A DNA stretch of 30,178 bases from Clostridium sp. (GTDB taxonomy: Bacteria > Bacillota > Clostridia > Lachnospirales > Lachnospiraceae): NCBI GenBank assembly GCA_023664325.1, contig JAMPFS010000038.1, positions 1 to 30,178 of the forward strand, written 5' to 3'. The position numbers and the translations under genes are program-made. This document shows positions 15,349 through 22,163 of the stretch, in pieces (the first letter of the stretch is position 1; the number at the start of each line of letters is the position of its first letter). The notes beneath the pieces were generated by a model that made no database searches, had not been told where the DNA came from, and worked only from the letters and a program-made list of their open reading frames with translations.

Positions 15349-16812
15349 TTACTTTTCTTCATATCCCGTAACCGTTACTTTACTGTCGCAGGATAATGTA
15401 GTCAGCAACACATTAGTAGTCAAATCCAGTTTTGTTATTTGGTTATCAAAGCAATCCAGACTGGTCAGTGCTGTATTTCCACTCACATCTAATGCCTTTA
15501 ACTTGTTATTGCCACAATTCAGGCTGATTAATAATATATTCCCGCTTACATCTAAATCCGTTAATCGGTTATAGCTGCAATCTAACGTCTGCAAGGCAGA
15601 TGCACCATTCAAATCCAACTTTGTTAATCGGTTATCCCAACAGGAAAGCTCCTTTAATAATGGATTTTCCCTTACATCCAGCCTACTGAGTTTATTTCCG
15701 CTGCACTCCAATTCAGTCAATTCTTTATTATTCCCTATAAGAAGACTCGTTAATTGGTTTTCCCCACACCACAACTCGGTTAAATAAATATTTTCGCTTA
15801 CTTCTAACTGAGTCAATTGGTTTGTATCGCAAAACAACTTTTCCAAAAGCTTATTTTCTCCCACTTCCAATTCTGTCAGTTGGTTTTCATCACACCACAG
15901 TTCGGTCAACAATGTATTTCCACTGATATCCAATTCCTTTAATTGATTGTGACTGCAATACAAAGAAGTTAAGTTTTCATTGTCGGTTACATCCAGACTT
16001 GTCAGGTAGTTCTTGCTGCAGTCCAGTTCTGTCAATTCACTTAAACCAGCAAAGCTGATTTCACCTGCAAGGCTTTTCCCAGACCATTTAATCCCCACTA
16101 ACCGCGCTTCTTCTCCGTCAACAACAGAACGCCAGCTATATTCTTCATCATCATTTATATCCTCATTTATCGTCGCCCCTGCTCCTTTTTGAGCCTCAAT
16201 AAGCTGTTTCAATGCAGCCACATCGCCTGCATTTTTGCCAGAACTCTCTCCTGTTATCTCCCCAACGGACGGCGGAACGGTCGGTATCTCCGGCTTCGTC
16301 GGTTCCGTCGAGGCACTGTCCGTCTTATCTTCCGTAACCTGCTCAGAAGTGCTCTCGGTTTTGTTTTCTTCTGTCTCCGTGCTTTCCGTCTCGGTTCCTT
16401 CTTCCGTCTTTTTCTCTACATCCTTTACCGTAACACTAATTTTCTTACTAAGCTTCTTTCCCTTTTTGTTCTTTCCCTTTGTCGTAACAGTAATGGTTGT
16501 CTTGCCTGCCTTTACACCGGTAATCGTTATGGTATTCTTTTTCTTGGAATAGCCCACTTTGGCAATTTTTTTATCCTTGCTTTTAACCGTGACCTCTTTG
16601 CTGGCTTTCTTTACCACCTTAACCGTCGGTTTTACCGTTACTTTCCTGCCGCTTTGTACTGTAACATTTTTCCTGACCGTTATGGATTTTACATACTTTA
16701 CCGATGCGGCTTCTGCCGGAATGGATAATCCAATGGCTGCCGCCAGCATAGATAAAACCATGGTTAATGCCAGTACCCATACCCGTATTTTCCTGCCTGT
16801 TATTTTTTTCAT
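15349..16812 (-). CDS. Secreted Ig-like plus cysteine-ladder LRR protein (10 repeats)
   Basis: A 487-residue paralogue of the next gene. Signal peptide about 1-36 (VWVLALTMVLSMLAAAIGL, cleavage near AEA), Lys-rich Ig-like domain about 37-130, Glu/Thr/Ser-rich linker with PTKPEIPTVPPS about 133-195, LRR cap with DVAALKQLIEAQKGAGATI, then 10 LRRs of 21 residues ending in KVTVTGYEEK. Each repeat carries the ladder cysteine (for example LYC, LWC, LFC, LEC). The C-terminal VTVxGY motif is shared with the paralogue and may be an LRR C-cap. It is followed after 84 bp by the second gene without a visible terminator. The start has AAGAGAAG a few nt upstream and AGGAGG 49 nt upstream. The gene is preceded by a leader of about 245 nt if the promoter at 17064-17091 is correct. 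Confidence 0.87.
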   Translation of the reverse strand: MKKITGRKIRVWVLALTMVLSMLAAAIGLSIPAEAASVKYVKSITVRKNVTVQSGRKVTVKPTVKVVKKASKEVTVKSKDKKIAKVGYSKKKNTITITGVKAGKTTITVTTKGKNKKGKKLSKKISVTVKDVEKKTEEGTETESTETEENKTESTSEQVTEDKTDSASTEPTKPEIPTVPPSVGEITGESSGKNAGDVAALKQLIEAQKGAGATINEDINDDEEYSWRSVVDGEEARLVGIKWSGKSLAGEISFAGLSELTELDCSKNYLTSLDVTDNENLTSLYCSHNQLKELDISGNTLLTELWCDENQLTELEVGENKLLEKLFCDTNQLTQLEVSENIYLTELWCGENQLTSLLIGNNKELTELECSGNKLSRLDVRENPLLKELSCWDNRLTKLDLNGASALQTLDCSYNRLTDLDVSGNILLISLNCGNNKLKALDVSGNTALTSLDCFDNQITKLDLTTNVLLTTLSCDSKVTVTGYEEK

Positions 16813-17044
16813 AACTTCTCTTCAATTCTTTACAGAATTGCTATTCTGATGTGAATAGAACCTCCTTCTCTCACTTATCAAATTTTTCTTTTTCTCATTC
16901 ACAATAACTGGTAAGAATATTCTGCTAATGTATGTCTATACACTTCCCACATTCATACTTTAAAGAATATATGGCAAACCCCTATTTATCGTCATTGCTA
17001 TTTTCCAAAATATACCACAACTGTTTGAATTTTTCAATATATTT
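16813..17044. other. Long leader / intergenic stretch between LRR operon and XRE gene
   Basis: No gene. It contains the duplicated LRR leader (16813-16866), including a perfect CAGAAT-AGCA-ATTCTG hairpin on the minus strand (about 16829-16844). The remainder is AT-rich with no other structure I can support. Confidence 0.5.
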
Positions 17045-17059
17045 TTCGCTTTAAGCGAA
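17045..17059. promoter_or_regulatory. Palindromic operator candidate between divergent genes
   Basis: TTCGCTTTAAGCGAA is a perfect 15-bp palindrome with a single central base. It lies at the predicted start site of the LRR operon promoter and about 75 bp before the XRE regulator gene, the usual place for an XRE operator. Confidence 0.5.
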
Positions 17060-17063
17060 TATT

Positions 17064-17091
17064 ATTATATCAACTGATTGTTCCAATACAA
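17064..17091 (-). promoter_or_regulatory. Candidate promoter of the LRR operon
   Basis: On the minus strand TTGTAT (17091-17086) and a perfect TATAAT (17069-17064) are 16 bp apart. Transcription would begin within the palindrome at 17045-17059. Confidence 0.45.
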
Positions 17092-17134
17092 ATTTCTCCC
17101 GTATATCATTAATTGAAAAAGAGGTGGTGTGATT

Positions 17135-17467
17135 ATGTTAAATGAACTTACAAGACAGAAAATTGGTTCACGAATACGGGAATGCAGAATCACGAACAGC
17201 TTAACACAAGCCCAATTCGCTGAAAGCATAGATATATCCATTAATTTTCTATCAGAAATTGAAAACGGAAAGAAAGGACTTTCATACGAAACACTTTATA
17301 ACATATGCAAAAATCATTCAATTTCTGCCGATTATATCTTATTTGGCAATACGTCCAGTAAAGACCGTTATTCAACTATAACTAAATTTGCTGGCAATTT
17401 AACAGAATCTGAATTAGAAACTTTGATAAAATACTTAAATGCATTACTGGAATTAAAGAAATTATAA
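17135..17467 (+). CDS. XRE-family helix-turn-helix regulator
   Basis: A 110-residue regulator. The Cro/C1-type HTH covers about residues 6-62 (IGSRIRECRITNSLTQAQFAESIDISINFLSEIENGKKGLSYETLYNIC), followed by a C-terminal helical tail (TESELETLIKYLNALLELKKL), likely a dimerisation region. ATG 17135 is chosen because GAGGTGG (17121-17127) is 7 nt upstream; the in-frame GTG at 17129 is too close. It is divergent from the LRR operon with the palindrome at 17045-17059 between them. Autoregulation and control of the LRR genes are inferred from this layout. Confidence 0.88.
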   Translation: MLNELTRQKIGSRIRECRITNSLTQAQFAESIDISINFLSEIENGKKGLSYETLYNICKNHSISADYILFGNTSSKDRYSTITKFAGNLTESELETLIKYLNALLELKKL

Positions 17468-17490
17468 AGTCATCAACAATTAGAGTTCGT

Positions 17491-17526
17491 TTGACTTTGA
17501 CATAAACTAAAGTTCAATTTTTTCAG
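17491..17526 (+). terminator. Weak intrinsic terminator of the XRE gene
   Basis: TTGACTTT and AAAGT-T-CAA pair with one bulge around a 10-nt loop and are followed by TTTTTT. It overlaps the end of the convergent coiled-coil gene. Confidence 0.4.
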
Positions 17527-17786
17527 GAAATCTTTTGAAGTTTTTCCGAATGTTCTACAATGACTTTCTTCATCACATCGACATCTGCCTGTATGGATTC
17601 AATCTGGTTTATGCCAGATTGATAACGCTTATAAGTAGATGTATAACAGGACTCAATATTTTGCAGTCTCGGCAAAATATCATTTTCAAGAGTCAAATTA
17701 ACAACCCTCACATCATCCTTTATTGGTTTCAATTTGCTGTCCAACAATTGACTGATTGCCAATAAATCTTCGTTTGTTAATGCCAT
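17523..17786 (-). CDS. Small coiled-coil protein of unknown function
   Basis: An 87-residue protein, almost wholly helical, with heptad-like spacing in LENDILPRLQNIE and INQIESIQADVDVMKKVIVEH. No membrane segment or catalytic motif is visible. AGGAGGTG lies 7 nt before the ATG, so translation is very likely. Similar small 'MALTNEDLLAI' proteins are, to my knowledge, common hypothetical proteins in Lachnospiraceae. It is convergent with the XRE gene and separated by 213 bp of hairpin-rich sequence from the upstream kinase. Confidence 0.75.
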   Translation of the reverse strand: MALTNEDLLAISQLLDSKLKPIKDDVRVVNLTLENDILPRLQNIESCYTSTYKRYQSGINQIESIQADVDVMKKVIVEHSEKLQKIS

Positions 17787-17878
17787 GAAACCACACCTCC
17801 TGAATAACTGACATATTCTGAATTACCTAAACACAAAATTCGCTTTGGGCTTATTAAGTGTCCATACTATAATGTCAC

Positions 17879-17922
17879 CAATTTTCGGAGAAAATTGATG
17901 ACCTGCTTGTGCATCAGCACAA
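17879..17922. other. Two perfect small hairpins in the gap before the coiled-coil gene
   Basis: CAATTTTC-GGA-GAAAATTG (17879-17897) and TTGTGC-ATCA-GCACAA (17907-17922) are perfect stems lying 10 nt apart. Neither is followed by a long T-tract on the minus strand, so they may be operator or RNA structure rather than the terminator of the kinase transcript. The rest of 17787-17999 shows no gene. Confidence 0.5.
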
Positions 17923-17999
17923 TTTATTATACCACAGTGGATGCATAAAATCTACTCAAAATGCATTCATTTTGCAAAAAAGTGACAGGAGCCAACTGC

Positions 18000-18914
18000 C
18001 TAATCCCGCCTAATCACCACATTCAACCGAAACATCCCCTCCGCATATTGTGCCTGCACACGGTACCCAAGCTGCTCGGCTAAGCACTTTACCACATAAA
18101 GTCCCAGTCCGCTTCCCTCATTGCTTCTTGCCATTCCCCGGTAAAAAGGCTCAAATACCCGGCTGACATCAAAATCTGCCCCGTCCTTTAGGTCATTTTC
18201 CATGACAAGCACGACCTGTTCGTTCTCACAGACTGCCCGCAGCCCGACATAGCTCTTCACATATTTGCGGACATTGGAAAACAAATTCTCAACCATGCGT
18301 TTTAAATAATGCTCATTCGTCTCCAAAAACACGTCCTCTGCCGGAAGCAAAAAATCCGTTTTCAGCCCCTGCTGCTGCATCCAGTCATACTGCTGCAAAA
18401 TGCACTCCGATAAAAAGTTTCCCAAATGAACCGAAGAAATTTCCAAATCCTCCCCCTTTGCCTCAAGAGCAGATATTTCAAAAAAATCATCGGACAAAAG
18501 CTTCAGATAGCTAATCTTTTTCATTGCGATATCCAGATACTCCCTGTCCTCGTCCGATAAATTCCCATTTTTGCCAAGAAACTGCAAATACCCGTTTGCG
18601 GCGGTCAGCGGTGTCCGAAAATCATGGGAAATTCCTGCAATAACATTATTTAGCTGCCGGCGGTCGCCTGCATACTGCTGTATCAGGCTTTTTTGCAAGT
18701 CCATATATTCATTCAGGGCATCTGCAAGCCCCAAGATATCCCGGTTAAAATAATCCACCGTTACCGGTCGGTTATAATCCCCAGCCGTGTGCTTTTTTAC
18801 CGCCACGGTAAACCGCCTGATCTGCTGTTTATACTGGTATAGCCGCACAAAAGCCACGAACAAAGCCAATACCAATATGGCGGCTGCCAGATAAATTCCC
18901 ATGCGTTCCGTCAT
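18000..18914 (-). CDS. Sensor histidine kinase of the Bcr-like module
   Basis: A 304-residue kinase with one N-terminal membrane helix (about 7-25) and no extracellular sensor, a HAMP-like linker (about 30-80), the H box GISHDFRTPLTA with His97, N box MVENLFSNVRKY, and G box GSGLGLYV. The second glycine-rich loop is poorly conserved (ENDLKDGADF in place of DNG). It resembles the short kinases paired with BcrAB or lantibiotic-immunity transporters. ATG 18914 has GGCGGGAG 7 nt upstream. Its natural neighbours (regulator 22160, ATPase 21067, permease 20319) are cut off from it by the two-gene cassette at 19036-20203. The 85-bp repeat copy upstream supplies a separate promoter candidate. Confidence 0.9.
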   Translation of the reverse strand: MTERMGIYLAAAILVLALFVAFVRLYQYKQQIRRFTVAVKKHTAGDYNRPVTVDYFNRDILGLADALNEYMDLQKSLIQQYAGDRRQLNNVIAGISHDFRTPLTAANGYLQFLGKNGNLSDEDREYLDIAMKKISYLKLLSDDFFEISALEAKGEDLEISSVHLGNFLSECILQQYDWMQQQGLKTDFLLPAEDVFLETNEHYLKRMVENLFSNVRKYVKSYVGLRAVCENEQVVLVMENDLKDGADFDVSRVFEPFYRGMARSNEGSGLGLYVVKCLAEQLGYRVQAQYAEGMFRLNVVIRRD

Positions 18915-18937
18915 TTATGTTCTCCCGCCTTCCTAAG

Positions 18938-19022
18938 CATCCGTTCATCACCACCAAATCATAAAACACTTTCCACTCAGTATAGCAGACATCATCTGAA
19001 TTTGCCATAAGAAAATATCTTC
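18938..19022. repeat. 85-bp direct repeat, kinase-side copy
   Basis: Matches 20222-20306 at 82 of 85 positions in the same orientation. Weaker similarity continues to about 19043, up to the stop codon of the small gene, and towards the kinase ribosome site. Each copy lies immediately upstream of a start region. Confidence 0.95.
18979..19008 (-). promoter_or_regulatory. Promoter candidate for the kinase gene, inside the repeat
   Basis: On the minus strand ATGGCA (19008-19003), 18-bp spacer, extended -10 TGC-TATACT (ending 18979). Identical to the candidate at 20263-20292. Confidence 0.55.
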
Positions 19023-19035
19023 TAAAACCCTCACT

Positions 19036-19395
19036 TCATACATTTTCTTCGGCAATTTCCTCCAGATAAAAATCGTCCATGCAGCAGCGGCCGTTTGTGT
19101 AGACAAGCAGCGGAAATTCATTGTAATACGGCATTCCTGCTTCCCTTAAAATCATGCCAATATTCTGGCGGTCTGATGGGACTACCCGCTCCTTGACAAA
19201 TCGCCTTGCCCATTTGTCCTCAATCACCCGGATTCCTTTCCGTGCAAGGATTCCCGGAATTGCCGGTAAGTCGTCCGGTGATACCGAATCCGGAATCGTA
19301 ATCATATATTCGTCATGCTCCTCATCATAGGAAAGAATCGCATATTCATCTACCGGTGACGGTACATTATCATCTTTAATCAAAAATCTCCTCAA
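19036..19395 (-). CDS. Small unknown protein coupled to the HipA-like kinase
   Basis: A 119-residue acidic protein read from a TTG at 19395 that overlaps the HipA-like gene end by 20 nt; no ATG exists near the N-terminus, so TTG or a nearby codon with translational coupling is assumed. I do not recognise a named family. Visible features are an early acidic YDEEHDEYMITIPDSV segment, a basic DKWARRFVKERVVPSDRQNIG centre, and a C-terminal GRCCMDDFYLEEIAEE stretch. It has no helix-turn-helix, so it is not a HipB-type antitoxin. It could be an antitoxin, an adaptor or a HipA N-terminal-domain equivalent; tight coupling argues for a partner. Its stop lies at the edge of the 85-bp repeat similarity. 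Confidence 0.65.
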   Translation of the reverse strand: MRRFLIKDDNVPSPVDEYAILSYDEEHDEYMITIPDSVSPDDLPAIPGILARKGIRVIEDKWARRFVKERVVPSDRQNIGMILREAGMPYYNEFPLLVYTNGRCCMDDFYLEEIAEENV

Positions 19396-20203
19396 TATGC
19401 TTCGCCCTCTCTTTCACCATCGCTTCTATGCAGTTCCAGTACTGCTCCGGCACTGCCGCATTTTCCGATTCCGAAATCATCTGTTCTAAACCTTTAAACA
19501 ATATCTTTTTGTCAAAAGGAATCCCTGCCGCATAGGCTAACATTTTTTCCGGTACTTTTCTTAAATTCTCGAAAAGGGAAATGCTGCCGACAAAATTGTT
19601 AACCGGACCATCCTTCAACCGGTCAAACTGTTCCATTGCCTCCCCGTCATGATAGCAGGAAAACAGCAGTGACAGTCCGTTATCAAACAACGGTGCCAGC
19701 CGGTATATCCCCTTTTTCTCCAAAACTTCTATATTCGCGCCATGACGGTCACGATTACAAATCAGATAGTCCAACAGAAAGACCTGATAAAAATAGTCTT
19801 CCCATTGATTACGCATAATAAATGACCATATATCTTCTTCCGGTTCCCGATTCACTTCATAATAGGTCTCAAAAGTCAGCTTATGCTCTCCCGGCTTTTT
19901 AAAATCGGCTGACCGTGTCAGCCAGACTGCATATATTTTTCCCCCGACATCCACCTTTGCCGGTATCAGTTCATAGTGTAAATGCGGAATATGCAGTGCA
20001 TCCGCAATATTGCCCGCCACAATCTCATTGATACACTCATGCCCACGGACACCCCGGACTGTATCAAAATTAGACATCTTGTAGTAATATTTTATCCCAA
20101 AAGACTCTTCATAGGCTTTCAGAAAACTCCCTGCCGTTCCGGAAGAATTTCTGGAAAGTGTCCACGATAAATGTGTAAGGTCAACGATACCGCTATCCTT
20201 CAT
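19376..20203 (-). CDS. Short HipA-like Ser/Thr kinase (HipA_C / CtkA-like)
   Basis: A 275-residue protein with the HipA kinase core but without the N-terminal HipA domain. Visible in order are a Gly/Ser-rich loop SSGTAGSF (20-27) acting as P-loop, Lys42 in YYYKMSN for ATP, Glu56 in GHECINE, the catalytic loop NRDRHGANIEVL with Asp152 and Asn157, and the metal-binding LAPLFDNG with Asp174. HipA toxins phosphorylate translation factors such as GltX; Helicobacter CtkA is a short member of the same fold. Target here is unknown. ATG 20203 has AAGGAGG 10 nt upstream; in-frame GTG 20209 is only 4 nt from it. It overlaps the following small gene. The pair sits between two 85-bp direct repeats in a two-component/ABC locus. 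Confidence 0.82.
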   Translation of the reverse strand: MKDSGIVDLTHLSWTLSRNSSGTAGSFLKAYEESFGIKYYYKMSNFDTVRGVRGHECINEIVAGNIADALHIPHLHYELIPAKVDVGGKIYAVWLTRSADFKKPGEHKLTFETYYEVNREPEEDIWSFIMRNQWEDYFYQVFLLDYLICNRDRHGANIEVLEKKGIYRLAPLFDNGLSLLFSCYHDGEAMEQFDRLKDGPVNNFVGSISLFENLRKVPEKMLAYAAGIPFDKKILFKGLEQMISESENAAVPEQYWNCIEAMVKERAKHIEEIFD

Positions 20204-20221
20204 CGCCACATTCCCTCCTTC

Positions 20222-20306
20222 CATCCATTCATCACCACCAAATCATCAAACACTTTCCACTCAGTATAGCAGACATCATCTGAATTTGCCATAAGAAAAT
20301 ACCTTC
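20222..20306. repeat. 85-bp direct repeat, cassette-side copy
   Basis: Partner of 18938-19022 with 3 mismatches. It lies between the permease stop at 20319 and the HipA-like start at 20203. Copy-to-copy distance is 1284 bp. Confidence 0.95.
20263..20292 (-). promoter_or_regulatory. Promoter candidate for the HipA-like pair, inside the repeat
   Basis: ATGGCA (20292-20287), 18-bp spacer, TGC-TATACT extended -10 (ending 20263) on the minus strand. Confidence 0.55.
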
Positions 20307-20318
20307 CCCTACCCTTAC

Positions 20319-21065
20319 CTAATACATCTTTTTCCTCATTCCCACATAGGAAATCACATACCAGATTCCCGCCTCTAACAGCATGCTCATGATAACCGCC
20401 AAAACCAAATGCCCCGTGATTTCCCATTCATGGTTTAATACCTTGCTAAGCTGCATCACGGCAAACCAGTCAACGATCTTCGGAACGGCGGCAGCCGGGA
20501 TAAAATCCTCAAATATCTGGACAATAAACAAAAAAGCAAAATCAAACACGGCAAACCGCAGATATGCCAGTACCGCTGCCGCAATATGCCGGACGGCAGT
20601 GGCGATCAGCACGCCTGCAAGGCAGATGTGGATAAGGATTACCAAAAATAAAAACATGCGGATTGGAAGCTGTTTGATTGCCCCTTTGCCGTGGTTTATG
20701 CCGACGATTATCCAGCATACGCCGAAAAAAAGGAACTGCGCTGCTGCGGCAAAAAGCGCATCTACAATGGCCTTGCTAAGCAAAATCTCCGATATTTTGT
20801 TCCCTGCCATCACCTCATAATAAGCCGTTTTATTCATGTAAGCGATTCCCATTGACACTGCGCAAAATGTACCCAGAAAGAATGGCAGGAACATCGTGAT
20901 AGAATCCGCAGATGAATACAGGTATTCTGTCAAATCCTGCTGGTAAAACTCAAAATCACCCATCAGCGGCAGTCCCATGCCGATCAGGCAGATGATCGCC
21001 AGCCATTTCATCAGTCCGGAAGAATGCCTTACCCTGTACCACTCTGCTTTTAACAATCGATTCAT
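20319..21065 (-). CDS. ABC-2 type membrane permease (BcrB-like)
   Basis: A 248-residue protein with six predicted membrane segments (about 19-37, 56-76, 100-122, 133-155, 160-182, 220-238) after the N-terminal LLKAEWYRVRHSSG motif typical of lantibiotic-immunity and bacitracin-export permeases. With the ATPase next door it would form an exporter removing a peptide antibiotic from the membrane. ATG 21065 is chosen: GGAGG ends 8 nt upstream and the ATPase stop is 1 nt away; the in-frame GTG at 21074 lacks spacing. The last gene of the contiguous regulator-ATPase-permease run; the repeat-flanked cassette begins right after it. Confidence 0.85.
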   Translation of the reverse strand: MNRLLKAEWYRVRHSSGLMKWLAIICLIGMGLPLMGDFEFYQQDLTEYLYSSADSITMFLPFFLGTFCAVSMGIAYMNKTAYYEVMAGNKISEILLSKAIVDALFAAAAQFLFFGVCWIIVGINHGKGAIKQLPIRMFLFLVILIHICLAGVLIATAVRHIAAAVLAYLRFAVFDFAFLFIVQIFEDFIPAAAVPKIVDWFAVMQLSKVLNHEWEITGHLVLAVIMSMLLEAGIWYVISYVGMRKKMY

Positions 21066-21066
21066 T

Positions 21067-22080
21067 CTACTCACCCTCCTTCTTTCCGGCTGTGGAAATG
21101 CTTTTCCTGCCTTTTATGCGCAGGCTGCCAAACACTCCCTGTCCTTTCCTGGCGCTTTCCGTTTCACCAACGGATACCTTGGACAGATAATATTCCTCCA
21201 GATTCTGCGCCTCCATGACCAGCTTGGTTAAAACCAGGCCGCTGTCGGTAATTGTTTTCGACACCCGCTCCACCTCGTCCAAACGCTCAAACAGGTGGAT
21301 TTCGTTGTTTTCAACCACTTTATATTCCCGCAGTTGAAGGCTCTGCTCTAACACTGTGGCAGTCCGGTTCACATCATTCGTGCGGATAGTGAGGAAACTT
21401 CTGCATTTCTCCTCTAACTCCTCCGCCGAGAAACACTCTACGAGCCTTCCCCGGTTAATAATGGCAAAATCCGTACACAATGCGGAAAGCTCCGTCAGCA
21501 GATGGCTGGAAATCAAAATCGTAATCCCCTCCTCTACACTGAGCTTTTTCAGCATATTCCGCACATCGACAATGCCCTCTGGGTCCAGCCCGTTTACCGG
21601 CTCGTCCAAAACCATAATTTCCGGGGCAGGCAGCAATGCCATTCCGATTCCCAGCCGCTGCCGCATGCCTAAGGAAAACTGCTTCACCGGCTTTTTCCCC
21701 ACATCTGCAAGCCCGGTCAATTCCAGCACTTCCAAAATGCGTTCTTTCCTCGCCACGCCCCGCACATAGCGGATATATTCCATATTCTGCCGGGCTGTCA
21801 TGCTTCCGTCCAGATAAGGCGCTTCCAGCATAAAGCTCATGCGGCTTCTTCCCTCATCTAAATTTTGGTCATCTCCAAAAAGCCGGATCGTCCCGCTTGA
21901 CTGCGCCGCCAGTCCCGCTATCATTTTCATCATCGTCGTCTTACCGGCTCCGTTTGGCCCAATCAGGCCGTAAATATGCCCTTTTTCAATCGACAGGCTC
22001 ACATCATCTACTGCCGCCGTCTCTGCTCCGGCTTTTCCGTACATCTTCGTGAGATGTTCCATTTGTAAAACAGGTTCCAT
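21067..22080 (-). CDS. ABC transporter ATP-binding protein (BcrA-like)
   Basis: A 337-residue ATPase. Walker A GPNGAGKT (41-48), Q-loop segment MLEAPYL, signature FSLGMRQR, Walker B and D-loop IMVLDEPVNGLDP, and switch His in SSHLL. The C-terminal extension (about 220-300, FLTIRTNDVNRTATVLEQ...LEEYYLSK) is the BcrA/lantibiotic-type domain; the last 35 residues (KGQGVFGSLRIKGRKSISTAGKK) are a basic tail not usual in the family. ATG 22080 has GGAAGG 5 nt upstream; the in-frame GTG 22086 overlaps that site. It lies 79 bp after the regulator gene, with regulator-type direct repeats in the gap, so the ABC genes may be driven by their own regulated promoter as well as by read-through. Confidence 0.9.
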   Translation of the reverse strand: MEPVLQMEHLTKMYGKAGAETAAVDDVSLSIEKGHIYGLIGPNGAGKTTMMKMIAGLAAQSSGTIRLFGDDQNLDEGRSRMSFMLEAPYLDGSMTARQNMEYIRYVRGVARKERILEVLELTGLADVGKKPVKQFSLGMRQRLGIGMALLPAPEIMVLDEPVNGLDPEGIVDVRNMLKKLSVEEGITILISSHLLTELSALCTDFAIINRGRLVECFSAEELEEKCRSFLTIRTNDVNRTATVLEQSLQLREYKVVENNEIHLFERLDEVERVSKTITDSGLVLTKLVMEAQNLEEYYLSKVSVGETESARKGQGVFGSLRIKGRKSISTAGKKEGE

Positions 22081-22135
22081 AAGCACCTTCCTTTCTGCCT
22101 TTTCCTCTATCTTACTCCCCTACCCTAAAGAAAAA

Positions 22136-22163
22136 GTTAACCCAAAGGTTAAGAAAAGGTTAA
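22136..22163 (-). promoter_or_regulatory. Triple GTTAA direct repeat, candidate response-regulator site
   Basis: On the plus strand GTTAA recurs at 22136, 22148 and 22159, steps of 12 and 11 bp, the last two preceded by AAAGG or AAAAG. It overlaps the stop of the regulator gene and lies 56-83 bp before the ATPase start. A weak TAAGAT -10-like string follows near 22110. Confidence 0.5.

Noticed and set aside
19636..20170. Plus-strand frames within the HipA-like gene
   Set aside because: Shadow frames; the minus-strand kinase motifs are unambiguous.
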